Part shown: positions 48,901 through 61,744 of the stretch, piece after piece
Layout: the number at the start of each line of letters is the position of its first letter
Numbering within the stretch: the stretch's first letter is position 1
Notes under the pieces: generated by a model
Database searches by the model: none
What the model was told of the DNA's origin: nothing
What the model saw: only the letters and a program-made list of their open reading frames with translations
Position numbers and translations under genes: made by a program
DNA from: Mercurialis annua
Lineage: Eukaryota; Streptophyta; Magnoliopsida; Malpighiales; Euphorbiaceae
DNA length: 64,000 nucleotides
Assembly (NCBI RefSeq): GCF_937616625.2
Contig: NC_065573.1
Coordinates: forward strand, 9,563,001 to 9,627,000
Direction of reading: 5' to 3'

Positions 48901-50660
48901 TGAAAGGTGACGCTAGATTAGTATGTCGCGTCTCAAGTCTCTTTAACGCGTCGTTCCGAATACCTAAAGCATGGTTAGATTATATTCCGCAAAGCGTGCG
49001 TCAAAAGTGATGCTAGATTAGTACGGCGCGTTTTAAGTCTCTTTGACGCATCATTTCAATTACCGTCGTTCTGATTACCTAAGCATGGTTAGGTTATATT
49101 ACGCAAAGTGTGCGTGAGAAGTGACGCTAGATTAGTATGTCGCATCTCAAGTCTCTTTAATGGGTGTTTCGATTACCTAAGCATGGTTAGGTTATATTAC
49201 GTAAAGTGTGCGTGAAAAGTGACGCTAGATTAATATGCCGCCTCCTAAGTCTCTTTCACGCGTCGTTCCGATTACCTAAGCATGGTTAGGTTATATTACG
49301 CAACGTCTGTGTAAAAAGTGACGCTAGATTACTATAGCGCATCTCAAGTCTCTATAACGCGTCGTTTCGATTACCATGCTTAAGTCGCTTAACAAGTGTC
49401 TTTAACGCGTCGTTCTGATTACCTAAGTATAGTTAGGTTATATTATGCAAAGTGTGCGTGAAAAGTTAAAATAGATTAGTATGTCGCGCCTCAAGTCTCT
49501 TTAACGCGTCGTTCCGATTACCTAAGCATGGATATGTTATATTAAGTCAAGTGCGCGTTAAAAGTGTCGCTAGATTAGTACGTCGCGTCACAAGTCTCTA
49601 TAACGCGTTGTTACGATTACCTAAGCATGGTTAGGTTATATTTACGCACGGTATGTGTAAAGAGTGACGCTAGATTAGTATGTCGCATCTGAAGTCTCTT
49701 TAAGGCATCATTTCGATTACCATGCTTATGTTATGTTACAAATCTCTCTAACACGTCGTTCCGATTACCTAAGCATGGTTAGGTTATATTACGCTAAGTG
49801 TGTGTGAAAAGTGACAATAGATGAGTATGTCGCGTCTCAAGTCTCTTTAACGCGTCATTACGATTATGTAAGCATGGTTAGGTTATTTTGGGCAAATTGT
49901 GCGTGAAAAGTGACGCTAGATTAGAATGTCGCGTCTCAAGTCTCTTTAACGCGTCGTTCCGATTACCTAAGCATATTCAGGTTATATTACGCAATGTGTG
50001 CGTGAAAACTGTCGCTAGGTTAGTATGCCCTATCTCAAGTCTATTTAACGCGTCGTTCCGATTACCTAAGCATTGTTAGGTTTTATTACGCAAAGTGTGC
50101 GTGAAAAGTGACGCTAGATTAGTATGTCGCCTCTCAAGTCTCTTTAGCGCGCCGTTCCGATTACCTAAGCATGGTTAGGTTATATTACGCAAAGAGTGCT
50201 TAAAAAGTGACGCTAGTTTAGTATGGTGCGTTTCAAGTCTCTTTAACATGTCATTTTTATTACCATGCTTATGTCGCGTCACAAGTGTCTCTAACGCGTC
50301 GTTCTGATTACCTATGCATGGTTAGGTCATATTATGCAAAGTGTGGTCGATAAGTGACAATAGACTAGTATGTCGTCGTGTCTTAAGTCTCTTTAACGCG
50401 TCGTTCCGATTACCTAACCATGGTTAGGTTATTTTACGCAAAGTGTGCGTGAAAAGTGACGCTAGATTAGTATGTTGCGTCATAAGTCTCTTTAACGCGT
50501 CGTTCCGATTACTTAAGCATGGTTAGGTTATGTTACGCAACGTGTGCGTGAAAACTGTTGCTAGGATAGTATGTCGTGTCTCCAGTCTCTTTAACGCGTC
50601 GTTTTGATTACCTCATGGTTAGGTTATATTACGCAAAATGTGCGTGAAAAAAGACGCTAG
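45926..50660 (+). repeat. Satellite, module B copy 2 with A-phase leader
   Basis: The first 0.9 kb follows module A (compare 8550-9010 and 5360-5830). After AAAGAGGGGTTAAAAAG at 46854 it follows module B copy 1 to about 50640. From 45990 to 49285 it also matches 58318-61617 at an offset of about 12.32 kb. Where copy 1 runs into the organelle-type insertion, this copy continues uninterrupted as satellite. No gene is present. Confidence 0.88.
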
Positions 50661-51090
50661 ATTAGTATGTCTCGTCTCAAGTCTCTTTAACTCGTCGTTC
50701 CGATTACTTAAGCATGCTTAAGTTATATTATGCAAAGTGTGCGTGAAAAGTGACGCTAGATCAGTATGTCGCATCTCAAGTCTCTTTACTTCGTCGTTAC
50801 GATTACCTAAGCATGGTTAGTTTATATTACGCAAAGTCTGCGTAAAAAGTGACGCTAGATTAGTATGGCGCGTCTCCAGTCTCTTTAACGCGTCGTTTTG
50901 ATTATACTATGCTTATGCCCCGTCTCAAGTCTCTAAAGCGTCGCTCTGATTACCTAATTATGGTTAGGTTATATTGCGCAAAGTGTGTGTGAAAAGTGAC
51001 GCTAGATTAGTATGTCGCGTCATAAGTCTCTTTAAAGCGTTGTTACAATTACCTAACCATGGTTAAGTTATATTACGCGAAAAAAAGTGA
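50661..51090 (+). repeat. Satellite, short linking array
   Basis: About four ordinary forward monomers join modules B2 and E2. They include a half-type monomer near 50900 (TTATACTATGCTTATG) and a truncated linker TTACGCGAAAAAAAGTG near 51074. Nothing else is visible. Confidence 0.85.
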
Positions 51091-54000
51091 CGCTAGATTA
51101 GTATGGCGCGTCTCAAGTCTCTTTAACGCATCGTTTCGATTACCATGCTTATGTCACGTTACAAGTCTCTCTAACAACTCGTTCCGATTACCAAAGCCTG
51201 TTTAGGTTATATTACGCAAAGTGTGGGTGAAAATTGACAATAAATTAGTATGTCGCATCTAATGTCTCTTTAACGCGTCGTTCCGATTACCTAAGTATGG
51301 TTAGGTTATTGTACACAATGTGTGCGTGAAAAGTGACGCTAGAATAGTATGTCGCGTCTCAAGTCTCTTTAACGCGTCATTCTGATTACCTAAGAATGGA
51401 TAGGTTATTTTACGCAAAATGTGCGTGAAAAGTGACGCTAGATTAGTATGTCGCGTCACAAGTCCCTTTAACGCATTGTTACAATTACCTAAGCATGGTT
51501 AAGTTATATTAGGCAAAGTGTGCGTTAAAAGTGACGCTAGATTAGTATGGCGCGCCTCAAGTCTCTTTAATGCATCGTTTCAATTACCTATGCATGGTTA
51601 GGTTATTTTACACAAAGTGTGCGTGAAAAGTGACGCTAGATCAGTATGTTGCATCTTAAGTCTCTTTAATGCGTCGTTCCGATTACCTAAGCCTGGGTAG
51701 GTTAATTTACGCAAAGTGTGCGTGAAAGTGACGCTAGTTTAGTATGTTGCGACTCAAGTCTCTTTAAGGCTTCGTTACGATTACCGAAGCATGGTTAGGT
51801 TATATTACGCAAAGAGCGTGTGAATAGTGACTCTAGATTACCCAAGAATGGTTAGATTATATTACACAAAGTGTGCGAGAAAAGTAAGGCTAGATTAGTA
51901 TGTTGTATCTCAAGTCTCTAAAACGCGTCGTTCCGATTACCTAAGCTCTAACTCAATTACATATGTATTATTTATATTACGCAAGGTGTGCGTGAAAAGT
52001 GACGCTAGATTAGTATGTTGCATCTCAAGGCTTTTTAATGCGTCGTTCAGATTACCTAAGCATGGTTATGTTATATTATGCAAAGTATAAGTCCAAAGTG
52101 ACGCTAGATTAGTATGTCATGTCTCAAGTCTCTTTAACGCGTCGTTTCGATTATCATGCTTATGTCGCATCACAAGTCTCTCAAACACGTCGTTCCGATT
52201 ACCTAAGCATGGTTAGGTTAATATTACGGGTGTGCATGAAAAGAAATTAGTAAGTCGTGTCTGAAGTCTCTTTAACGCGTTCTGATTACCTAAGCTTGGT
52301 TAGGTTATATTACGAAAAGTGTGCGTGAAAAGTGACAATCGATCAATATGTCGCGTCTCAAGTCTATTTAATGCTTAGTTCCGATTACCTATGCATGGTT
52401 AGGTTATATCATGAAATGTGTGCGTGAAAACTGACGCTAGATTAGTATGTTGTGCTCAGTTCTCTTTATCGCATTGTTTCGATTATCAGAGTATGACTAT
52501 GTTATAATAAACATAGCGTGCTTGAAAAGTGACGCTAGATAAGCATGGTTATGTTATATTACACAAAGTGTGCGTGAAACGTGATGCTAGATAAGTATGT
52601 CGCGTTCTCTTTAACGCGTCGTTCTGATTACCTAAGCATGGTTAGATTATATTACGCAAAGAGTGTGAAAAGTGACGCTAGATTAGTATGTCGCGTCTCA
52701 AGTCTCTTGAACGCGTCGTTCTGATTAGCTAAGCATGGTTAGGTTATATTACAAAAGGTGTGCGTGAAAAGTGACTTTCGATTAGTATGTCGCGTCTCAA
52801 GGCTCTTTAATGCGTCGTTTCGATTACCTAAGCATAGTTAGGTTATATTACGCAAAGAGTGTGTGAAAAGTGACGCAGGGTTAGTATGTCGCGTCTTAAC
52901 GCGTCGTTCCGATTACCCAAGAATGGTTAGGTTATATTACGTAAAGTGTGCGAGAAAAGTTGAGATAGCTTAGCATGTCGCGTCTCAAGTCTCTTTAACG
53001 CGTCGTTCCGATTACCTAAGCATGGTTAGCCTATATTATAAAAAGTGTGCGTGAAAAAGCAACAATAATGTATTTCGCATCTCAAGTCTCTTTAATGCGT
53101 CGTTCCGATTACCTAAGCATGGTTAGGTTACATTACGCTAAGTGTGCGTGAAAAGTGATGCTAGCTTAGTATAGCGCGTCTCAAGTCTCTTAAACGCGTT
53201 TTTTCAATTACCATGCTTATGTCGCATCACAAGTCTCTCTAACGAGTCGTTACAATTACCTATGCATGGTTAGGTTATATTACGCAAAGTGTGCATAAAA
53301 AGTGACGCTGAATTAGTATGGCGCATCTCAAGTCTCTTTAATGCGTCGCTTCGATTACCATGCTTATTTCGCGTAACTAGTCTCTCTAACACGTCGTTCC
53401 GATTACCTAAGCATGGTTAAGTGATATTACACAATGGGTGCTTGAAGAGTGACGCTAGATTAGTATATCCCGTCTCAATTCCCTTTAACGCGTTATTCAA
53501 ATTACCTAAGCATGGTTAGGTTATATTACACAAAGCGTGCGTGAAAAGTGACTCTAGATTAGTATGTCGCGTTCTCAAGTCTGTTTATCGCGTCATTCCG
53601 ATTACCTATGCATGGTTAGGTTATATTGCGCAAAGTGTTCGTGAAAAGTGATGCGAGATAAGTATGTCGCGTTCTCTTTAACGCGTCGTTCCGATTACCT
53701 ATGCATGGTTAGGTTATATTACGCAAAGAGTTCGTGAAAAGTGACGCTAGATTAGTATGTCGCGTCTAAAGTTTCTTTCACGCGTCGTTCCGATTACCCA
53801 AGAATGGTTAGGTTATATTATGCAAAGTTTGCGAGAAAAGTAAGGCTAGATTAGAATGTTGTGTCTCAAGTCTCTTTAACGCGTCGTTCCGATTACCTAA
53901 GCATGGTTAGGTTATATATTGTGCAAGGTGTGCCTGAAAAGTGTCGCTCTCAAGGCTCTTTTATGCGTCGTTCTGATTACCTAAACATGGTTAGGTTATA

Positions 54001-55060
54001 TTATGCAAAGTATACGTCAAAAGTGACACTAGATTAGTATATCGCGTCTCAAGTTTCTTTAACGCGTCATTTCGATTACCATGCTTATGTCGCGTCACAA
54101 GTCTCTCTAACGCGTCGTTCCGATTACCTAAGTATGGTTAGGTTATATTACGCAAGGTGTGCGTGAAAAGTAACAATAGATTATTAGTATGTCGTATCTC
54201 AAGTCTCATTAACGCGTCGTTCCGATTACCTAAGCATGGTTAGGTTATATTACGAATGCGTGAAAAGTGACAATATATTAGTATGTCGCGTCTCAAGTCT
54301 ATGTAACGCGTCGTTCTGATTACCTATGCATGGTTAGGTTATATTATGAAAAGTGTGCGTGAAAACTGTTGCTAGATTAGTGTGTCGCGTCTCAAGTCTC
54401 TTTATTGCGTTGGTTCGATTATCTAAGCATGGTTAGGTTATAATAAACAAAGCGTGCATGAAAAGTGACGCTAGATTAGTATGTCGCGTCTCAAGTCTCT
54501 TTAACGCGTCGTTCCGGTTATCTAAGCATGGTTAGGTTATACTACGCAAAGTGTCCGTGAAAAGTGACGCTAGATTAGTATGTTGCTCTCAAGTCTCTTT
54601 AGCGCGTCGTTCTGATTACCGAAGCATGCTTAAGTTATATTACGCAAAGTGCGCGTCTCATGTCTCTTTAACGCGTCGTTTCAATTACCATGCTTATGTC
54701 GCGTCAAGAGTATCTCTATCGCGTCGTTCCGATTACCTAAGCATGGTTAGGTTATATTACGCAAAGTATGAGTGCAAAATGACAATAGATTAGTATGTCG
54801 CGTCTGAAGTCTATTTAATGTGTCGTTCCGATTACATAAGCAAGGTTAGGTTATATATTACGCAAGGTGTGCGTGAAAAGTGACGCTAGATTAGTATGTC
54901 GCGTCTCAAGTCTTTTTAAGGCGTCGTTCCGATTACTTAAGCATGGTTAAGTTATATAAGGCAAAGTGTGCGTAAAAAGTGACGCTAGATTAGTATGTCG
55001 TGTCTCAAGTCTCTTTAACGCGTTGTTCCGATTAACTAAGCATGGTTAGGTTATATTATG
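51091..55060 (+). repeat. Satellite, module E copy 2
   Basis: This is a copy of 30061-34030 about 21.0-21.1 kb downstream. Both carry the AT-rich patch (here 51945-51975), TATAATAAACA variants (about 52505 and 54450) and the AGTGCGCGTCTCA fusion monomer (54648). Small deletions distinguish them, such as loss of most of one monomer near 52230 here. No gene is present. Confidence 0.88.
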
Positions 55061-55360
55061 AAGAGTGAGCGTAAAAAGTGACGCTAAATTAGTATGTCGC
55101 GTCTCAAGTCTCTTAACGCGTGGTATTAGTTACCATGTTTATGCCGCGTCACAAGTCTCTCTCACACGTCGTTCTGATCACCTAAGCATGGTTCGGATAT
55201 ATTACGCAAAGGGTTTGTGAAAAGTGACGCTAGATTAGTATGTCGCGTCTCAATTCTCTTTAACGTGGTTAGGTTATATTACGCAAAGCGTGCCTGAAAA
55301 GTGACGCTAGATTAGTATGTTTCGTCTCAAGTCTGTTTAACGTGTCGTTCCGATTACCTA
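55061..55360 (+). repeat. Satellite, forward array before the small inversion
   Basis: Diverged forward monomers include a deletion giving TTTAACGTGGTTAGG near 55260 and the TGTTTCGTCTC variant near 55320. The last bases, CGATTACCTA, lead directly into reverse-strand satellite. Confidence 0.85.
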
Positions 55361-55576
55361 ACCATGCATAGTAATCGAAACGACGCGTCAAAGAGACTTC
55401 AGACGAAACATACTAATCTAGCGTCACTTTTTACGCACACTTTGCGTAATATAACCTAACCATGCTTAGGTAATCGGAACGACGCGTTAAATAGACATTA
55501 GACGCGACATACTAATCTAGTGTCACTTTTCACGCACGCTTTGCGGAATAGAACCTCACCATGATTAGATAATCGG
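55361..55576 (-). repeat. Small inverted satellite patch (about 216 bp)
   Basis: Roughly two monomers read on the minus strand, with GTAATCGAAACGACGCG, GACATACTAATCTAG, CACTTTTCACGCAC and TAATATAACCTAACC landmarks, between forward monomers. The left switch lies within the monomer palindrome (CTAACCATGCATAG flanked by CGATTAC and GTAATCG). The right switch joins GATAATCGG to ATGACGCTGGATTAG. Confidence 0.93.
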
Positions 55577-56492
55577 ATGACGCTGGATTAGTATGTTTCG
55601 TCTCAAGTCTCTTTAACGCGTCGTTTCGATTACCATACTTATCTCGCGTCACAAGTCTCTTTAACGCGTCGTTCCAATTACCTAAGCATGGTTAGGTATT
55701 ACGCAATGTGTGCGTGAAAAGTGACGTTAGATTAGTATGTAGTGTCTCAAGTCTCTCTAACGCGTCGTTCCGATTTCCTAAGCATGATTAGGTTGTACTA
55801 CGCAAAGTGTGCGTGAAAAATGACACTAGATTAGTATGTTTCGTCTGAAGTCTCTTTAACGCGTCGTTTCGATTACTATACTTATCTCGAGTCACATGTC
55901 TCTTTAATGCGTCGTTCCGATTTTCTATGCATGGTTAGGTTATATTACGCAAAGTGTGCGTGCAAAGTGACGTTAGATTAGTATCTAACGTGTCGTTCCG
56001 ATTTCCTTAGCATGGTTAGGTTATATTATGCAAAGTTTTCGTGAAAAGTGAAACTAGATTAGTATGTCGCGTCTCAAGTCTCTCTAACGCGTCGTTCTGA
56101 TTTTCTAAGCATGGTTATGTTATATTATGCAACGTGTGGGTAAAAAGTGAGGTTAGATTAATATTGCGCGTCTCAAGTCTCTTTAACGCGTCGTTTCAAT
56201 TACCATGCTTATGTCGCGTCATAAGTCTCTCGAACGCGTGGTTCTGATTACCTAAGCATGGTTAGGTTATATTACATAAAGTGTGTGTGAAAAGTGATGC
56301 TAGATTACTATCGTCTCAAGGCTCTTTAATGTGTCGTTCCGATTACCTAAGCATGGTTATGTTATAGTACGCAAAGTGTGCGTAAATAGGATCAATAGAT
56401 TAGTATATCTCGTCTCAAGTCTCTTTAACGCGTCGTTCCTATTACCTAAGCATGGTTAGGTTATATTACGCATAGTGTGCGTGAAAAGTGAC
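55577..56492 (+). repeat. Satellite, forward array after the small inversion
   Basis: Forward monomers are rich in the TGTTTCGTCTC variant and the CCATACTTATCTCGCG half-monomer, like 22150-22373. This similarity suggests that the two strand-switch regions share an origin. A truncated junction TTAGTATCTAACGTG is visible near 55980. Confidence 0.85.
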
Positions 56493-58318
56493 GCTAGATT
56501 AGTATGTCCAGTCTTAAATCTGTTTAACGCGTCGTTCTGATTACCTAAGAATGGCTAGGTTCTATTACGCAAAAAGTGTGCATAAAAAGTGACGATAGAT
56601 TAGTATGTTTCGTCTCAAGTCTCTTTAACGCGTCGTTTCGCTTACCATACTTATCTCGCGTCACAAGTCTCTTTAACGCGTCGTTCCGATTACCTAAGCA
56701 TGGTTAGGTTATATTAAGCAAAGCGTACGTGAAAAGTGACGATAGATTAGTACGTCGCGTCTCAAGTCTCTCTAATACGTCGTTCCGATTTCCTAAGCAT
56801 TGTTAGGTTATATTACGCAAAGTGTGCGTGAAAAGTGACACTAGATTAGTATGTCTCATCTCAAGTCTCCATACGCGTCGTTTTGATTTCCTAAGCATGG
56901 TTATGTTACATTACGCAAAGTGTGCGTAAAAAGTGACGCTATATTAATATTGCGCGTCTCAAGTCTCCATACGCGTCGTTCTGATTACCTAAGCATGGTT
57001 AGGTTATATGAGGCAAAGTGTGCGTGAAAAATGACAATAGATTAGTATGTCGCGTCTTAAGTCTATTTAATACATCGTTTCAATTAATTAAGCATGGTTA
57101 GGTTATATTACGCACAGTGTACGTGAAAAATGACAATAGATTAGTATATCGTGTCTTCAGTCTATCTAACTTGTCATTCTGATTACCTAAGCATTGTGAA
57201 AAGCGACGCTAGATTAGTATGTCGCGTCTCAATTCTCTTTATTGCGTTGTTCCGATTACCTAAAGCATGGTTAGGTTATACTCCCTCCGTCCTGTAAAGA
57301 TAGAAAAAGTAGCTACTTTTTTTGTCCCACAAAGATAGAAAAAGTAGTGTTAGTTAACTATAAAATTATTAAAATACCCTTATATCAACATTAATTGATT
57401 TAAAGTTTCAATGTATGGTTTTTATGCATCTAAAATTCTATTGGCTAATATTTATATAGTGGCTTTGGGTTGATGAATCACTAATTTATTATGATTTACT
57501 CAAGAAATTAAAAGGACAATTTAGGAAAATTATCACAAATTTCCTATAATTAACTACTTTCTTAATTCTTGCGAAATAACTACTTTTTCTATCTTTACGG
57601 GGCGGAGGGAGTATTACACAAAGCGTGCGTGAAAAGTAACGCTAGATTAGTATTTCGCGTCTCAGGTCTCTTTAAAGGGTCGTTCTGATTATCTAAGCAT
57701 GGTTAGGTTATATTATGCAAAGTGTACGTGAAAAGTGACACTGGATTAGTATGTCGCATCTAAAGTCACTTTAACACGTCGTTCTGATTACCTAAGCGTG
57801 GTTAGGTTATATTACACAAAGTGTGCGTAAAAAGTGACGCCAGATTAGTATGGCCCGTCTCGAGTCTTTTTAGCGCGTCGTTTCGACTACCATGCTTATG
57901 TCGAGTCACAAGTCTTTCTAACGCGTCGTTAAAGTGTGCGCGAAAAATGACAATAGATTAGTATATCGCGTCTCAAGTCTATTTAACGCGTCGTTCCTAT
58001 TACCTAAGCATGGTTAGGTTATATTACGCAGAGTGTACGTGAAAAGTGACGCTAGATTAGTATGTCGCGTCTCAAGGCTCTCTAACGCGTCGTTCTGATT
58101 ACCTAAGCATGGTTAGGTTATATTACGCACAGTGTGCGTGAAAAGTGACGCTAGATTAGTATGTCGCGTCTCAATTCTCTTTGTCGCGTTGTTCCGATTA
58201 CCTAAGCATGGTTAGGTTATTACACAAAGCGTGCATGAAAATTAACGCTAGGTTAGTATGTCGTGTCTCAAGTCTCTTTAACGTGTCGATTCGATTACCA
58301 TGCTTATGTCGCGTCACA
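56493..58318 (+). repeat. Satellite, module C copy 2 (contains MITE)
   Basis: This is the duplicate of 14151-16048. Unlike copy 1, its left side is continuous satellite, so it shows what an array next to module C looks like without the organelle-type insertion. The right edge (GCGTCACACTCG near 58318) joins it abruptly to module B copy 3. Confidence 0.88.
57281..57611. mobile_element. Stowaway-like MITE, copy 2 (331 bp)
   Basis: This is the same element as at 14975, flanked by TA at 57279-57280 and 57612-57613 and placed at the same point of the same variant monomer. It differs from copy 1 at only a handful of sites: CCTG for CCCG in the left end, GGTTGATGAATC for GGTTGTGTGAATC, loss of one T in GATTTACTCAAG, and two single substitutions near the right end. 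It was therefore duplicated with its flanks and is not an independent insertion. It has no open reading frame. Confidence 0.95.
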
Positions 58319-61300
58319 CTCGTTTCGAGTCTCTTTAACGCGTCGTTTTGATTACCATGCTTATGTTGCTAACAAGTGTCTCTGACGCGTCATTCTGATT
58401 ACCAAAGCATGGTTAGGTTATATTATGCAAATTGTGCGTGAAAAGTGACAATAAATTAGTATGTCCTGCCTCAAGTCTCTTTAACACGTCGTTCTGATTA
58501 CCTAAGCATGGATATGTTATATTACGCCAAGTGCGCGTTAAAATTGTCGCCAGATTAGTATGTCAGGTCACAAGTCTCTTTAACGCGTTGTTACGGTTAC
58601 ATAAGCACGGTTAGGTTATATTACGCAAAGTTTGCGTCAAAAGTGATGCTAGATTAGTATGTCGTGTCTCAAGTCTCTTTAACGCGTCGTTTCGATTACC
58701 ATGCTTATGTTACATTACAAGTCTCTCTAACATGTCGTTCTGATTACCTAAGCATGGTTAGGTTATATTACGCAAAGTGTGCTTGATATGTGACAATAGA
58801 TTAGTATATTGCGTCTCAAGTCTCTTTAATACGTTGTTACGATTATCTCATCATTGTTAGGTATTTTACACAAATTGTGCGTGAAAAGTGACGCTAGATT
58901 AGTTTGTCGTGTCTCAAGTCTCTTTAACGCGTCGTTCCGATTACCTAAGCATGGTTAGGTTATATTACGTAATGTGTGCTTGAAAACTGTCGCTTGGTTT
59001 GTATGTCGCATCCCAAGTCTATTTAACGTGTCGTTCCGATTACCTAAGCATGCATAGGTTATATTACGCAAAGTGTGGGTGAAAATTGAAAAATGACGCT
59101 AGATTAGTATTTCGCGTCTCAAGTCTCTTTACAGCGTCGTTCTGATTACCTAAGCATGGTGAGATTATAATAAGAAAAGAGGGGTTAAAAAGTGACGCTA
59201 GATTAGTATGGCGCGTTTCAAGTCTCTTTAACACGTCGTTTCGATTACCATGCTTATGTCGCGTCACAAGTGTCTCTAACGCATCGTTCTGATTACCTAA
59301 GCATGGTTAAGTTATATTACGCAAAGTGTGCGTGAAAAGTGACAATAGTTTAGTATGTCACGTCTTAAGTCTCTTTAACTCGTTGTTCTGATTACCTAAA
59401 TGGTTGAGTTATATTATGCAAAGTGTGCGTGAAAAGTGACTCTAGATAAGTATGTCGCGTCTCAAATCTCTTTAACTCGTCGTTCTGATTACCTAAGCAT
59501 GGTTAAGTTATATTACGCAAAGTGTGCGTGAAAAGTGACGCTCGATTAGTATGTCGCGTCTCAAGTCTCTTTAACGCGTTGTTCCGATTACCTAAGCATG
59601 ATTTCGTTTTATTACACCAAGTGCGCGTTAAAGTGTTGCTAGATTAGTATGTCGCGTCACAAGACCCTTTAACGCGTTGTTACGATTACCTAAGCATGGT
59701 TAGGTTATATTACGCAAAGTATGCGTAAAAAGTACGCTCTAGATTAGTATGGCGCGTCTCAAGTATCTTTTACGCGTTGTTTCAATTATCATGCTTATGC
59801 ACGTCACAAGTCTCTCTAACAAGTCGTTCTGATTACCAAAGCATGCTGGGGTTATATTACGCAAAGTGTGCATGAAAATTGACAATAGATTAGTATGTCA
59901 CGTCTAAAGTCTTGTTAACGAGTCATTTCGATTACCTATGCATGCTTAGGTCATTTTACATAAAGTGTGCGTGAAAAGTGACGCTATATTAGTATGTCGC
60001 GTCTCAAGTCTCCTTAACACGTCGTTCCGATTACCTAAGCATGGTTAAGTTATATTACGCAATGTGTGCGTGAAAACTGCTGCTAGGTTAGTATGTCGCG
60101 TCTCAAGTCTCTTTTACGCGTCGTTCCGATTACCAAGGCATGGTTAGGTTATATTACACAAAATGTGCGTGAAAAGTGACGCTAGATTAGTATGTCGTGT
60201 CTCAAGTCTCTTTAATGCGTCGTTCCGATTACCTAAACTTGGTTAGGTTATTCTACGCAAAGCGTGCGTAAAGAGTGACGCTAGATTAGTATGGCGCGTT
60301 TCAAAAATCTTTAAGGCGTCATTTCGATTACCATGCTCATGTCGCGTCACAAGTGTCTCAAACGCGTCGTTCCGATTAACTAAGAAAAGTGTGCGTGAAA
60401 AGTGACAATATATTAGTATGTCGCATCTCAAGTCGCTTTAAAGTGTCATTCTGATGACCTAGGCATGGTTAGGTTATTTTACGCAAAATGTGCGTGATAA
60501 GTGACGCTAGATTGGTATGTCGCTTCTCAAGTCCCTTTAACGTGTGTTCCGATTACCTAAGCATTGTTAGGTTATATTACGCAAATTGTGCGTGAAAAAT
60601 GACCCTAGATTAGTATATCGCGTCTCAAGTATCTTTAACACGTCGTTTCGATTACCAAAGCATGGTTATGTTATATTACGCCAAGTGCGAGTTAAAAGTA
60701 TCGCTAGATTAGTATGTCGCATCACTAGACTTTTTAGCGTGTTGCTACGTTACCTAAATATGGTTAAGTTATATTACGCAAAGTGTGCGTAAAAAGTGTC
60801 GTTAGATTAGTATGGCACGTCTTAAGTCTCTTTAACGCAATGTTTTGATTACCATGCATATGTCACATTACAAGTCTCTCTAACACATCGTTCCGATTAC
60901 CATAGCATGGTTAGGTTAAATACACAAAGTGTGCGTGAAAAGCGACAATTGATTAGTATGTCGCGTCACATGTCTCTTTAACCCGTCGTTCCAATTACCT
61001 AAGCATGGTTGGGTTATTTTACGCAAAGTGTGCGTGAAAAGTGATGCTAGATTAGTATGTCGTGTCACAAGTCTCTTTAACGGGTTGTTCCAATTACCCA
61101 AGCATGGTTTAGTTATATTATGCGATGTGTGCGTGAAAACTGTTGCTAGGTTAGTATGTCGCGTCTCAAGTCGCCTTAAAGGGTCGTTCTAATTACCTAA
61201 TCATGGTTAGGTTATTTTACGCAAAGTGTCCGTGAAAACTGACGCTAGATTAGTATGTCGCATCTCAAGACTCTTTAACGCGTCGTTTTGAATACCTAAG

Positions 61301-61617
61301 CATGGTTAGGTTATATTCCGCAAAACGTGCGTCAAAAGTGATGCTAGATTAGTATGGCGCGTTTTAAGTCTCTTTAACGCGTCATTTCAATTAGCGTCGT
61401 TCTGATTACCTAAGCATGGTTAGGTTATATTACGCAAAGTGTGCGTGAGAAGTGACGCTAGATTAGTATGTCGCATCTCAAGTCTCTTTAATGTGTGTTT
61501 CGATTACCTAAGCATGGTTAGGTTATATTACGTAAAGTGTGCGTGAAAAAAGACGCTAGATTAGTATGCCGCCTCCTAAGTCTCTTTCACGCGTCGTTCC
61601 GATTACCTAAGCATGGT
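58319..61617 (+). repeat. Satellite, module B copy 3 with A-phase leader
   Basis: This block is collinear with 45990-49285 at an offset of 12.32 kb. ACAAGTGTCT lies at 46051 and 58372, and AAAGAGGGG at 46854 and 59176. It ends at GCATGGTTTGACGCTAG near 61611-61626, a scar shared with 37350-37370 and absent from copies 1 and 2. No gene is present. Confidence 0.88.
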
Positions 61618-61744
61618 TTGACGCTAGATTACTATAGCGCGTCTCAAGCCTCTTTAACGCGTCGTTTCGATTACCTAAGCATGGTTTAGTTATATTACGC
61701 AAAGTGTGCGTCAAAAATGATGCTTGATTAGTATGTCGCGTCTC
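61618..61744 (+). repeat. Satellite, junction between modules B3 and A3
   Basis: Little more than one monomer links the B3 scar to the AAGTCTCTAT marker of module A at 61745. It includes a TGATGCTTGATTAG variant. Confidence 0.8.

Noticed and set aside
57281..57611. Second MITE as an independent insertion into a hotspot
   Set aside because: The flanking variant monomers are collinear with those around the first copy for hundreds of bases on both sides, so segmental duplication is the simpler explanation.
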